DNA from: Thinopyrum elongatum
Lineage: Eukaryota; Streptophyta; Magnoliopsida; Poales; Poaceae
NCBI GenBank assembly: GCA_011799875.1
Contig: CM022297.1
Span: 542,150,220 to 542,214,219 of the forward strand
Direction of reading: 5' to 3'
Length of the DNA stretch: 64,000 nucleotides
Made by a program: the position numbers and the translations under genes. Below, piece by piece: positions 29,800 to 41,558 of the stretch. How positions within the stretch are numbered: the stretch's first letter is position 1; the number at the start of each line of letters is the position of its first letter. Below the pieces are notes generated by a model. It saw only the letters and a list, made by a program, of their open reading frames with translations, searched no databases and was not told the DNA's origin.

Positions 29800-31614
29800 T
29801 AATTAATGTTTATGTTCCATACTATAACTGCAATGGTTCTTGAGTCTGCAATAACCACGAGGCTCGGAGGAAAACTCGTGTGCACATGTGCAATAATAAA
29901 CAGTAAAATAGATTACTAGTATTAGCTCTAAGACTAGCTCAATTATTGCACGATGGTTCTGTTTTTCTGATCATGGGCATGTCAATGTCAGCAACTTTGA
30001 GAACACAATGTAAGAAGAACATTTGTGTTAAACATACCCAATTGATGTTATGCTATGAGATACATTCGTAACAAGTTAATGGTATATAACACAGAGAAAG
30101 TTAACGTTTGCATAATACTTTAGACCATGAGAGTATTGAGTATCTTTATACCAGACGGTGTACTTTGGGGTTTGTCTAACATCACGCGTAAAAGGGTGAT
30201 CATAACGGCAGCTTACGGGTGCATCACAAAAGTATGACAAGATACTTGATAGCTCAAGACTGGGATTTACTCATCCGTCAATGGAGAGATATTCTTAGGG
30301 CCCTCTTGGTGTAATGGTATCCATCATCGTCTGGCCAGACACAGTGTGATTTGATTACAGGGATGTCGGAACACGGGAATGAGAAAAAAGAACAAAACTG
30401 GTAACGAGGAAACTGGTGTAGTGAACAAGTTGTTGATTCATGGGGATGCCATTAAATCTCACCTCGGGTTTTTGTAACATATCGTGAAGCAAAAGGAATA
30501 ACACATGGAAACTAAAGGTTCACTTGAATATCTTTCGTGTTGGTATATGGGTCAATAGGGATGTCCACGGTTCCGCTATTGATCATTGATCGGAAGATGT
30601 TCCGATCATGTCTATACTTCACCGAACCTACAAGGTCACACGCTTAAGGGTCATCCATCCGCTGAGTACTATGTTAGGAGCCTGAGAGAAAGTCACCAGA
30701 AAAGTTTTGGAGACACTGAAAATGTTTCAGAGAGAAAACGGAAAGTCTTTCAGAGAAACCGGAAATGTTTCGGAGAAAACCATCAAGTCAGAAAAGTTTC
30801 GGAGTTCGTCCGGAATTTTTAGGAGGGTGCCAGAATGGTTCGAGGACCTCCCAGAATTTTCCAGACAGCCCCAAGGGGCTGCTTCCACATGGGGGACAGT
30901 GTTCCCCTTTTCGTGGGTGATGTTGGTAGGGGGCGCCCCCTTTGGGGGCAGCCCCCCCCCCCCCCCATCCCATTGGTGGAAGGTGTTGGGAGGGGCGCCC
31001 CCTATGGCGGGAAGCACCCCCTGGGTGGAGAAGTGTTGGGAGGGGGGGCCTAGGGGGCAGGCCCCTCCATGGTTCGGCCAAGGTGAGGGGAGGGCCTTTG
31101 GGGGCAACCTTCCCCCTTTTGTGGGGTGATGTTGGTGAGGAGGGCCCCCTTTGGGCAGCCACCTCCAAGCCTCCCCCACCCCTTCCCCTCCTATAAATAC
31201 AGGTGGAGAGGAGCCCTCCAACACTCACTCAAGTTCTCAAACAATGGCATGCAATGATCTGCATTTATCTCTCTCGCCCTTCACAAAATAGTTTCGTTCT
31301 GCCACAAGGCTGCCTAATCTTCGGTAGCGATTTGTTTTGGGCGGTGAAGCGCTGCTGGATCGGTGAACCGTATGTGTGCAACCCGATAGAGAGATCCTAC
31401 GTTCGATCTTCTGTTCGAGGGAGGAAATATTCTCGCGGTTGGGAGGTTGTAAAATCCTAACTGCGGGAATCTGCACCGACAATCTTCACCAACACTACTT
31501 CCGCTGCTACTCCGAGTTGGTAATGATCAGAACAAAACCTATATGCATCTCCATAGTGGTTCTGGGCGTGTATGTAGTACGGAATTTTGTTGTTTTCTAC
31601 TGCGTTACCCTACA
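29800..31614 (+). repeat. LTR of a copia-type retrotransposon, about 1.8 kb
   Basis: Starts near TAATTAATGTTTATGTTCC (terminal TG apparently mutated) and ends TTACCCTACA. A primer-like site follows at once. The 30700-31190 part is rich in GTTTCGGAGA and CCGGAA blocks and then long C/G runs, typical of some Triticeae copia LTRs. CCTATAAATACAGG near 31192 is a probable TATA box. No second LTR is present. Confidence 0.75.
30303..30364 (+). other. tRNA-like A-box and B-box motifs inside copia LTR
   Basis: TTGGTGTAATGGTATC resembles a Pol III A box, and GATTTGATTAC about 33 bases later is a weak B box. No cloverleaf is evident to me. Suggestive only. Confidence 0.2.
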
Positions 31615-32850
31615 GTGGCATCATGAGCCATGCTATGCGTAGATGCATATTTCGATCTAGAATACACGAGATGTATAGGTATTGCACAATATTATTTTGT
31701 AGTAGATGAGATCTATTACTAAATAAAATTTGTGCGAGTAGTAGATGCAATCTTTTACTTGATGTTCTTGTTGCTTCCCTTAAATTTGCGAATTTATGAT
31801 CTTGACGGCATGGTGGAATTTTGCTAAAAAGTTCTGGCTATCCGCGATCCTTCTATGCTGCTCCTGCATATTACTTGACGGATCAATGATGTGTTATCAC
31901 AGTTCTTTGGGTTCCACCTTAGTTGAGAAAGATGAATTTTCGCAAACTAAAGGGCATGTAGATGTGATCTACACTGTGGTCATGCGTATGACAAAGTTTA
32001 GTATGGGGCTCGAGATTTTTCATTAGGTCTCGTGTTTCATACACCCCGCAAAGTTAATCTACCAAACTTAGATAATCATACTTGATGATGAACATTGGTA
32101 GGTATAGTTTGTTTCAAAACCTTAGAAGCCACGTAAAATAAAATTTTTGTATAAACCGATTAGAGGCGTCTAACTTGGTTTTGCAGGATGACATGTGATG
32201 TGGTATAGTCTTCGTCATATTAATGAGATTATGTATGAAATGACTATATGATGTAATTAATTAACATGACCTACGTGTCATGATTCTGCAAGATGACTGG
32301 AGCCATATGATTGTCATTTTAATGACATGCGTGTCAACCTTGATGTAATGCATTATTTCATTAGCTATAGAGATAGAAATATTGTTTAGTGCATCGACAT
32401 GGTGGTGACATGTTTTGTGGAGGTGGACCTCGACGCAAAAGCCGAACACAAAGAAGATGAAGACTTCTCCGTCGAAAGGGGCTATACCATATCATGCTAT
32501 TATGAATTGCCTGAGATGTTTATCCCTGATTTTGGCACCCTTTTGATTACACAGTAGTCGCTTTTATTAGGGTGATCTCTCACTTAAAATATTAAGTAGT
32601 TAGTGTTCTCCTAAGTGTAGCACCATCTAGAACACGTATCTTTTCGGGGTGCGACATGTACACATGAGCACGAGAGGTGTAAGGCGGGTGAAGGTCAGAC
32701 CTCACTGCGAGATCACTTGGTTGTCTTGATGTTCGGGCAGGACAGTCCTGAGTTCGGAACACGCCCATCGAAAGATGAACAATAGTCACATAGCGATGTG
32801 ATCAAGATGGACAGGTCGATTTGGTGCTCGGGCTCATCTGCACCTGAAAT
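31615..32850 (+). mobile_element. Primer site and leader of truncated copia-type element
   Basis: TGGCATCATGAGCC at 31616 resembles the tRNA-Met-type primer site TGGTATCATGAGCC of grass copia elements. The following 1.2 kb is AT-rich leader with no gag or pol recognised. The element is broken at an uncertain point near 32850, where GC content rises. Confidence 0.6.
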
Positions 32851-35800
32851 CTGAGCCTTTGGTTGATGCGTTGGGATGGTGAAAAGCGTGTCAGATGCGA
32901 CAGAGGTGGACCGTGGGAAAATAAGGATACGGGCTATATACTGTATGGCACAGTGCGCACGGGTTGGCCAGTTGTAGCTGGCCGCGTCGATCCGTGATTG
33001 CGGGCGTCTGAGTACGTTGGCAGTCCAGGTCGTGAGGGGCCAAGCTGAGCCCTTCCTAGCCGTGACTGTACAACACGTCTATTTGTGGGGTCCGCCGGGA
33101 AACATGTCGAGGGGTCGGGACGGGCGGTTTGACGTGGCGGTGGTGGGGAGGTACCTCGCGGTAATGGCGAGCGCGGTGGTCGCGACTTCTTGCGGCGGAG
33201 CGGCGATGGATGCCGATGGGGTGACCGGTGAGTTTCTGTACCGCAGTGCTCGCCTACGGATTTTCGTGCTTCAATGGATATCCCGATTCCCTGCCGCCAC
33301 TGCACTGCTTACTCTGCTGTGCTTTTCAAGGTTCCCACTCCGGGAGGAGTTCGCAGACAGCTTGGAGCAGCCAGATCCGGCCCCTCTGGTGCTGCTGCCG
33401 CTGCGTGTGGAAGCGCCGGCTGCGCGCAGCGATTAGGGGACTGCAGGCAGGTCTGGGTCTGTTGGTTGGAGGACCAGATGGCATTGTGGACCGGTGATTT
33501 TCCATTTGAGGTTCTACATTCGACTTTTTTTATTCTGACTTAAGCCATCGGCTGCAGTTCGCTGAAAAAATGTTGACCCTGTTGGCAATGCGAAATTCAG
33601 GTGGAGATATGATACGAGGGGTGCCGGACTGCTGGTGGCAGCCAACCTACTAATGCAGTAGCAGGAGCACCCCCTGGAGAAGGCGCTGGGCCTAATCTAG
33701 ATCTGCTCCTCTTCCAGCCTTTCCCTAGCAGTTCCGGTGGCTTCTCTCCAGGTAATCGGTTCCATCTCTCCAGGTTACAATGGATTCAGATCTATTGCTT
33801 GTCGAACTTTCTAGCAAGTCAATTGATTTGTTGGTTTATTCATGCCTAGGATTATTGGGCGAGTTTATTTGAAAATTAGTATTGGGTTGAATGAGTATAG
33901 ACTATAGTTGTAACAACAGTTTGCAAGTTGAGGCACCAGCAACAACTCACTAGTTCATTCTTTGCAAATTAAATTACCTCATTGAATTACATTCCCCATT
34001 TGTTTGATGTTGATGTCTCCCGCGTGCTTTAGCTGAAACATTGTTCACCGAGGAAGTGAGGGTGCCCTCTTCTGTTCATGTTATCAAATAATGTCTCATG
34101 AAGGTAGTACCAATCAATATTATTTGATTAAGTTGAGCAATTGTATGTTGCTTCTTGATTACAATTCATTATGCAGACACATACGGTTATTGTTCGATGC
34201 CTACTAAGAATATGAGCTTGGTATTTGTAGCGGGGTCACTTGATTTATTTATGGCGAAGTGGTATGCTCAAGAACTTTTTGACTTGTAGACCAAAACTGG
34301 TATAGATGATAAATGAAAGATCGAATCTAAAATGTCAGCATTTTGTCATTTTCTTTACCTGGGATTTTCCTAGTAAGCATTTTCCACTGTTGTGATATCA
34401 ACCTAGTTTAAACTAAATGGTGTCTTCGAAACAAACGAAACGTATACACTAACGTCATTTTCAGTTTGGAAGACAACAGGATGCTGGCAAAGTTTTTCAG
34501 CCTGAATCTGCTCCATAGGTCTGTTATGTTGGATAGGACCCAAGAAGCTTTTTCTTAATCTTCTCTGTTTTAATAAGTTCTTGAAATTTTGCTAGCACTG
34601 GATGTCTAGTTGCAGCTTGTGCTGGACTACGTACATGAAGATTCTTTTTTGTTAAAGGCCACACAGTTCAAGCCCTGCCATCATTTTCTTGAGCAAACTT
34701 CTAAATGATCCATTATAGTATCAATTTATAAAGAACTCACTTCATGTAAAAGAGGAAATGCGCTAACTTGTTAAATGCCGTTATAAAAATGAGGATGACT
34801 TTTCTGCAATTTATGCAAAAGGGTTATCTAGTACTTTTCCAGAAGTATCTGGTCAACTTTGACCATGATTTAATTTGTCATAATTCAGCTCAGTGATCCA
34901 TTGACAATCAGTGTTCTTTCCTCAGACTATCTCACTAGGATTATGGATTATGGTAATCTAATTCTACAAAAAAATGTGAAGTTCTATGTCAGTTGTTCCG
35001 GTGATGATAGAATTATGACAGGTTGGTTTTTGGTTTTGTGAAGCTCCCTTGTCAGTGTGAACCACATGAGGCTTTAGCTGCTTCCATGTTAACCGGTTGT
35101 GAAAAACTCATAAGGTGTGTAAAGAGTTCTTCATTCATTGCTTGTTCTGTACTCGCAGTTTCTTATCATCTGCTAGGAGTTTTGGTGTTCTTGTACTGGT
35201 CAGCCTTGCATGCTGAAAATAGACTTTTGTATATTTTTGCTTCTGCTAGTAAAATTGATCCGAAAAATCACAATATGATAGCTTATCTTGGTCAGAATTT
35301 TTTGGTGTAATTTAGGGACAAGTTGAATCTGTGCTTGTACAGTTCATGTTGCAACTATGAAATTCCACTCTGATGACCAGAGGTAGTGAAGAGTTTCTCA
35401 TTTAAATTCATATGACAATCTATATACCAAATGCATCCCAACAAAATCGTTTGTTTGTAAATCACAACGAGCTTGAAGAAACCATTTTCTTTTGTAATAT
35501 TACTTTAGTTGTACTCGTCAAGTTATCCCAAAATTGCATCAACTTGTTGCTCGAGTACTTTGACTAACTAGAATGGTGAGCCTTTTAACTAGTCTTACCA
35601 TCATCTCTTTATGTGAACCTATTTATGCTTGAAAACATGTTACAAAACTGTTGTAGTATGAAACAGTTTACTAAATTGTTGTATTTTGAAACAGTCGTTG
35701 ACTTCCTAATTGTTTCTTGTAATTTAGGCAACATGAAGCTGCGGTTCCCAACCGATGTGCAGTAGAGAAAAACCAGGAGTGACCGTTGTCTTTCAGCTTG

Positions 35801-36192
35801 CATCTTCAAAGTGTCGCCACCCCGGACATGATGACTTTAGATTTTAGAATTTAGTTTTGTATTTTGTTTCGAGATATATGTCTAGGACAAGCCTGCAGTT
35901 CTTGCATTTCTGGTAGACAAAATCGGTTCGTTGCAATTTGTGTTCACCTTGCAGTTCTAAAATTCAAAACTTGCTGAGCAGTGATGCTCTTATTTATATA
36001 ATGGCTGCTCTTGTTCTGGCAAATGAAAGTGTTCCAGCTTGATGGGCTCTTGTCATGGTTGTCATTGTGGCGTATGTCTTCTATAGCTGGATATGTGGAT
36101 GTTCGCGTGGCATTTTCAGATTTGGATGCCCTGGTATATGTGTAGCTCTAGCTGATGACAAGCGGCAGATCGAGGAGAAGAGAATAGATAAA
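32850..36192 (+). other. Lower-copy island; possible remnant of a host transcription unit
   Basis: GC-rich start (32880-33480) followed by long T-rich intron-like sequence. It has splice-like sites (CCG/GTGAGT at 33229; CTCCAG/GTAATC near 33755; TTGTAATTTAG/GC near 35729) and a last exon-like block at 35730-35880 ending in T-rich, TTTTGTATTTTG-type sequence. The longest frame in the first part is 33017-33436 (139 codons) with no recognised domain; another is 35023-35310 (95 codons, two hydrophobic stretches). I cannot identify a product. It could be a decayed gene, a long non-coding transcript or an old unrecognised element. Confidence 0.35.
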
Positions 36193-36409
36193 GGCCCAGT
36201 TCTTTTAGCCGATTCTTCAAGAATTTTGAGAATCGACCCTTCACCCAGTTTCTCCCAGAATCTTGAACACATATTTTTTTTTTACAATTCTAGTTGTTTA
36301 CATCCTAACTAGATAGGATTGTAAAAAAAATATGGGTTCAAGATTCTGGGAGAAACTGAGGGAGAGTCGATTCTCAAGATTCTGGAAGAATCGGCAAAAG
36401 AACTGGGCC
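36193..36409. mobile_element. Foldback MITE, 217 bp
   Basis: Two arms of about 95 bp pair almost completely: GGCCCAGTTCTTTT, CCGATTCTTC(A/C)AGAAT and CAGTTTCTCCCAGAATCTTG are shared by the left arm and the reverse complement of the right arm. The arms meet near 36300. AAA flanks both ends and may be a 3-bp target duplication. Superfamily uncertain (Harbinger- or hAT-like). Confidence 0.75.
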
Positions 36410-37103
36410 AAAGACGGATTGGGTGGGTGGCATTTTTTTTTCTTTTTTGCGGGGAGGGTGGCAGTTAAACCCACCATGCAAGAGACGGCTCAGGCTGGCT
36501 CGGGAAAATCGCTGAGCCGCGCGTCCACAGCCTGTTCCGCGTGCAGGCAGGCTAACGCCTCTCGTCGCAATAAATGCACGCAGACCTGTTCATTGTTTAA
36601 AGCTGATACGGGTAAAATACGTCTGCGAATACACTTGAGGGCTCGCATCCACACGCAAGCAGTTGGGTATGATTTCAGGAGCAGCTGAGCCTGAGCTCAT
36701 AATCGAATATCTCTGTGATCGGCAAGTTAGCCTATCGATTGAAATTCGCATCATCAGTGATGAACCCATTAGTGGCATTAAATTGAAATACGGGTCCTGA
36801 ATCACTCACAATCTTGAATCACTCACAATCAATTATGAAAAATATTGATTTGAGTGGAAGCACACTTTAGAATTAAATTGTTTAAATCCCTAGAGCAATC
36901 TCCAACGGCCGCCATCGACGCTTGGCGCCGGCAAGCACGTCGACGAGTTTTTCCGGTGAGCTTCTCAAGTAAGGTTCTCCGACGAGCTGCACGCAACTAC
37001 CACTAGAATGCTCTCTGCAACATGTGCGATGTTGCAAAAGGTTTTCTGCAACACGAGCTCTATTGCAAAAATTACGGTAGAAAACGGTCAATAACGTTTT
37101 CTA
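36410..37103. other. Unassigned sequence between two MITEs
   Basis: Contains a T-rich run (36433-36451), GC-rich sequence to 36600 and a stretch with repeated TGCAACA/TGTTGCAAAA blocks (37000-37070). No gene or element boundary recognised. Confidence 0.4.
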
Positions 37104-37260
37104 CTCCCTCCATTTCTAAATATAAGATCTTTTAGAGATTTCAATACGGGCTACATACGTATGTATATAGATGTATTTTAGAGTGTAGATTCACTCATTT
37201 TGCTCGTATGTAGTCCGCATTGAAATCTCTAAAAAGACTTATATTTAGGAACGGAGGGAG
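37104..37260. mobile_element. Stowaway MITE (mariner type), 157 bp
   Basis: Termini CTCCCTCCATTTCTAAATAT and the reverse complement of ATATTTAGGAACGGAGGGAG, flanked by TA on both sides (37102-37103, 37261-37262). The interior shows the typical AGAGATTTCAAT and TCACTCATTTTGCTC blocks of Triticeae Stowaway elements. Confidence 0.93.
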
Positions 37261-37365
37261 TACAACACATTCTCTATGTTGTAGGTCAGTTGACTGACTT
37301 AGTTTCTATTTTCAGTCAACTTATCTGTAGTCGGTCCCTTTAGAAAAATAGGGAAGGCTGGCTCC

Positions 37366-37733
37366 ATTTATTTATTTTTTTGAACCGGAATACCCTCTAT
37401 TCTATTAACCAGAACGTCCAGCCAAATCGCTGGCAAGCAAAGTCGTGGACAAAATCTGCAGCCCCATCCAGCCAGAAGGCTGAGGATGAGAGGCCCATAC
37501 GTGCGCCATGGACAGCTAGACTGTCAGCTACCTTATTACAGCCCCTTAGGCAATAAACAATCTCAAAATGTGAAAAATTTAACCTAGTGAAGATTTTAAT
37601 TACTAAAGAAGCCTGAAGGGACAAGTCCACAACAAAAAAGAATACACGGTTCAGAAAATAAACGACAAGCTCGCAGGGCATAGCATGAAGCCATGGAACA
37701 ACAACATCCAAGCAACAAAATCAGTACAGTTAC
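37366..37733 (-). mobile_element. LINE 3' fragment with RNase H-like end
   Basis: The minus strand encodes (37711-37397) the C-terminal RNase H-like (RVT_3) segment found at the end of plant LINE polyproteins: FEIVYCLRGCNKVADSLAVH, followed by GARM and FWLDGAADFVHDF. It ends with a stop, a short 3' end and an A-rich tail (37381-37366 on the minus strand). The 5' part is missing, as is usual for LINE copies. The non-autonomous CACTA inserted directly upstream at 37734-37736. Confidence 0.75.
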
Positions 37734-37736
37734 TAA

Positions 37737-39195
37737 CACTAGTAGAAAACAGGGATTTCGTCACAGCCGGATCGGAGCATTAGTCCCGGTTGCATTATGA
37801 ACCGGGACTAATGTGAGCATTAGTCCCGGTTCGAGCGGCTAGGACGCTGGGCAGGCATTTGTCCCGGTTCAAATGGGACCTTTAGTCCCGGTTTGAGCCA
37901 CGAACCGGGACTAAAGGGTACGATGCCCTTTAGTCCCGGTTTGAGCCACGAACCGGGACTAAAGTTTAGTCCTTTAGTTCCGGTTCGAGCCACGAACCGG
38001 GAGTAAAGGGGTTGAGGCTTTAGTCCCGGTTGGTGGCTCCAACCGGGACTAAAGGTACACCTTTAGTCCCGGTTGGAGCCACCAACCGGGACTAAAGGGG
38101 TTCAAACTCTACCCACCCCCCCCCCGGTGTATCGCCATTTCAGATTTGTAAAAAACAAAAGAAAATGATAAAAACTTCAAAAATTAAAATCCTTCGAGAT
38201 GTAGTTATGTTACTACATCTACTAGTTAGAAAAATTAAAAAACTTAAATTTGGACATGTTTTGCAAAAAAGTGTTATGAAAAAGTAAAACGGCCATATCT
38301 TTTGCATACGATGTCGAAAAAAAACACATAATATATCAAAAAATCAGCACGAAAATCCGCATCCGATTTTGACGGCCATATGCCGTGTTGCAAATTTTAG
38401 AATCCTCAAATTCTTAAAGGAAAAAAAGTTATGCTCAAATTTCAGTTTTTTTTGAATTTTGGTTAAATCTGGTCAAACTACTTATTCAAGAAATATTAGT
38501 GTTACTAAATAATTATTTTAGTTTTTTTGAATTTTGGTCAAACTATGGTCAGACTATGGTCAAATCTAGTCAAACTGTGGTCAAACTATGGTCAAACTAC
38601 TTATTCAAGAAATATTAGTGTTACTAAATAATTATTGTTTTTTAGAATAATAGTTTCAAACTCAAACGGTGCTTAATGCTCAAGTTCAACTCCTAAGGGT
38701 TAATAGGATTGAAAGCTTAGTATTGTCAGGAAAACAACAAGTGCAGACTTGGAAACTAGGGGGAATAGAACTCGAAAGTTATGCGTGCTCAGGCTAGAGT
38801 AGTGAGAGGATGGGTGACCGGCCGGGAAGTTAGACGATTTGGAATGAGTGCTGATTAGAGATTAGAGATAAAATTTTGAAGCAGTGAGGAGGGAGGGTTG
38901 ATTAGAGATTAAATTGTCAAATAATTCAAAGATTTAAAAATCAGAAAAAAAAAATAAAAAAATTCAAAAAAAAATTCAAAAAAATTTCTTTAGTCTCGGT
39001 TGGTGTTACCAACCGGGACTAAAGGTCCCCCAGCCCCGCTCCAGCAGGCGGCCACGTGGAGCCCCTTTAGTCCCGGTTCGTAAGCGAACCGGGACTAAAG
39101 GTTAGAGGCTTTAGTGCCGACCCTTTTATCCCGGTTCCAGAACCGGGACTAAAGGCCCTCTGGAACCGGGACAAAAGCCCTGTTTTCTACTAGTG
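37737..39195. mobile_element. Non-autonomous CACTA element, 1,459 bp, complete
   Basis: Perfect 18-bp TIRs: CACTAGTAGAAAACAGGG at 37737-37754 and its reverse complement at 39178-39195. The 3-bp target duplication is TAA (37734-37736, 39196-39198). Subterminal palindromes of the TTTAGTCCCGGTT type lie at 37770-38100 and 38990-39165. The AT-rich core has no open frame of note. It holds a 40-bp direct repeat (CTACTTATTCAAGAAATATT..., 38478 and 38598), several GGTCAAACTATGGTCA units, and a 5S-rRNA-like segment at 38766-38840. Confidence 0.95.
38766..38840 (+). pseudogene. 5S rRNA-derived segment inside CACTA element
   Basis: About 75 bp align without gaps to the 3' two thirds of plant 5S rRNA, by eye about three quarters identical. 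Matching blocks: AGAACTC, AAGTTA, GCGTGCT, AGAGTAGT, AGGATGGGTGACC and GGGAAGT. These cover the A box, intermediate element and C box of the internal Pol III promoter. A short T4 run lies downstream at 38874-38877. The 5' part of the rRNA is not recognisable. Not a functional rRNA gene. Confidence 0.75.
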
Positions 39196-39198
39196 TAA

Positions 39199-39892
39199 GC
39201 TCCCAGAAATCCTCGACTCTCGTGCATCGAGGCTTTTTTCTCGATCGTGGCCCCGAGAGTGGATGGCTGGAAGCCTGGAAGGCGTGCCTCTGTGCTGTGG
39301 GTCCTTAGCATAGTCGATTTCCTTGCACGCTCACCTTTCACCCCAGTCCACGCATCCAAGCCCCCGATCTCTCTCCTCTCTCTCTTTCAAATTTTCTCTC
39401 CATCTTGCTAGGGAACCGGCCGTCGGCGGCCTCGCTCGGGTCGCAGCGTTGCCCCACTAATCTGCTCGCCCAGCCATGCCTCTTGCCGTTGCCGCCCCAT
39501 CCAGCTCAGGGAGCAACCCGAGGTGCAGGCCATGTCGATGGTTCAACCCCCTGTCCCCTTACCCCCAGATCTGGAGAGCGCCTCAGTTCTTTCACATATT
39601 TGGAGGGGAGTATGTGTCGAGGGGCAGGATCAGCGGTGACGTCACCAAGGGCGACAAGGCCAAAGAGAGGTTTTGGTCGGGTCTATGGCGGGAGCTTCGC
39701 CAGTGGAAGGCCGGGTCGGTGTTGGGGTATTCCCTCTCCCTGTCTTGTTGGTGTTGGTGATGACGGTGCAAGTCTGTTCATTGTGGAGGAGTGGCGAGGA
39801 CGTCACAGATGGATGGAGGCGGCAGCGGAAGCAGGTGCTCTGTTTTTGTTTCTCTTTACCCATGCAGCTATGGTTTCTGCGGTATGAATACA
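39199..39892 (+). other. Lower-copy sequence with promoter and 5'-UTR character
   Basis: GC-rich, with a CT-rich tract (39365-39410, CTCTCTCCTCTCTCTCTTTC) like plant 5' UTRs, and open frames of 160 codons (39405-39887) and 94 codons (39476-39760) that overlap in different frames and match no family I know. A CAG acceptor-like site follows a T-rich stretch near 39868. Possibly the start of an old gene cut by the tandem array. Confidence 0.3.
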
Positions 39893-40419
39893 CAAAGAGA
39901 CCCTATTTTGTGCTATTTAGTTAAGTGGGGTTTCCGTACGATTTATGATGAGTTTTGGAATGAGGTCAGTTTGAGCTGGTCACTTCCTAGCCCTAGGATT
40001 TGTTGGAGCTCCAAAGATGTGTTTATTCTTGGACAATAATTTACATTTAGATTGATCTCCGTCATTACAGAGTTTTGGTCATATTTGCTACAGTCATGCT
40101 CATGTAACTTTTTCTGCAATTTCATTACATAGCGGCCCAGTTAGTTCCATCAGAACAAACAGAAGACATTATAGTTGTACTATTGCAGTCAGATTCATGG
40201 TCCCCTAATTGTTTTTAATCATATACTCTTATAGCAGCGGCATTGTGATGCAGATAAACCACATAAATATGATTCAATGTTTCATGTTCAAAAACACATT
40301 AGGGACTATATGTCAATGTTAGATGATTTCATTGAGGCTTTTTTTTTGTTTCGAGAATCAACAACCAACAATACATGTGCCAGAACCATGAGTTAGTCGC
40401 GAGATCTTATGGGTTTCAC

Positions 40420-40473
40420 CTCTAGCCTACCCCAACTTGTTTGGGACTAAAGGCTTTGTTGTTGTTGTTGTTG
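40420..40473 (+). mobile_element. Au-SINE-like 3' tail (also in each array unit)
   Basis: CTAGCCTACCCCAACTTGTT, then TGGGACTAAAGGCTTTG and (TTG)n. This is the 3' end known from Au SINEs of grasses. Equivalent copies lie near 42447, 44429, 46414 and 48427. The Pol III promoter part of the SINE is not recognisable. Confidence 0.65.
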
Positions 40474-41111
40474 AACATTATTTAGGACCCTTAGGGATTT
40501 CATGATGAAATGCAAAACTGCGCATAGTTAGTGTATTTCGGTATTTCGGTTCTTTGAGTATAGATCTGCACATCAATGGATCAAGCATAGTTAGTGTATT
40601 TCAGTACTTTTTTTATCCTTAACGCATGAGAGATAATAAGTTTTGCATCACCTAAGTTTAGTAAAGAATCAGGTTAAGGTTCTTCCCAAGTCAATAATTT
40701 GTTGATAGCAAGAACAGCAAGGCGACAATCTATGTATTTTCTAGCAATCTGCAGTTAGGATATATATATTCTTGATCATGTTACATGTAATGGAGCAGTC
40801 AACGGATAATGCGCATTTATTTCTAGATGAGCATTTTTCCATTAACATGTAATGAGTATTTTTTTCATTAACATGTAATGGACATTTTTTTCAAACTGTC
40901 ATGATATTTTCCAGAACATAGGAAAAATTCTGTTACAATGGGTAATTTTTTCTCTAAAGTATTTAATTTCTTTAGTACAGGGCCAAAGTATTTCATGGTA
41001 TGTATGAACTTTTTCTTAACATGCAACATCAATTTTATTACCACATATATTTCCCCTACCATTTCAATATCTATACTCTTCATAATATATATACAAATAC
41101 AAATTTTTTTT

Positions 41112-41133
41112 GGGGGGGGGGGGGGGGGGGGGG
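41112..41133. repeat. Poly-G tract of array unit 1
   Basis: 22 consecutive G. Equivalent tracts: 43135-43157 (23), 45128-45143 (16), 47089-47112 (24). Confidence 0.85.
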
Positions 41134-41301
41134 TTTACTTTAACATGATTTTTTTTAGAAAATCATGTACTGTTTTGAAACCAGTTTTTATAAATTAAAT
41201 GTGTGTGGAGTAGGCAAATGGTGAAAAGGTGTTAGCGAATAATATGAAATGAACAGTAGACTGATTAATATATCTGGTCGCATTTAGAGTACAGAGTTGT
41301 A

Positions 41302-41558
41302 CTCCCTCTGTTTTTTTTAGTTTGCATATAACATTTGGTCAAAGTCAAACTTTGTAAAATTTGACTAGCTTTGTAAGAAAAGATATCAACATTCACACTA
41401 TGGAATTAATATTATTAGATGTATGATGAAATTAATATCTATAACATATAACTTTAGTATTTTAGATGTTGGTATTTTTTTCTATAAAGTTAGTCAAATT
41501 TTACAAAATTTGACTTTTGACTAAATCTTATATGCAGACTAAACAGAAATAGAGGGAG
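41302..41558. mobile_element. Stowaway-like MITE in array unit 1, 257 bp
   Basis: TA-flanked ends CTCCCTCTGTTTTTTTTAG and the reverse complement of TAAACAGAAATAGAGGGAG. The arms pair over about 100 bp (TTGGTCAAAGTCAAACTTTG; AATTTGACTA). Confidence 0.88.

Noticed and set aside
30727..31228. Glycine/proline-rich proteins
   Set aside because: Shadows of C- and G-runs inside a copia LTR, present on both strands.
33017..33436. 139-codon host gene
   Set aside because: No recognised domain and competing frames; kept only as part of a possible transcription unit.
41112..41133. Telomere or regulatory G-quadruplex
   Set aside because: A plain homopolymer, not TTTAGGG repeats. A quadruplex is possible, but length varies between copies and may be an assembly effect.
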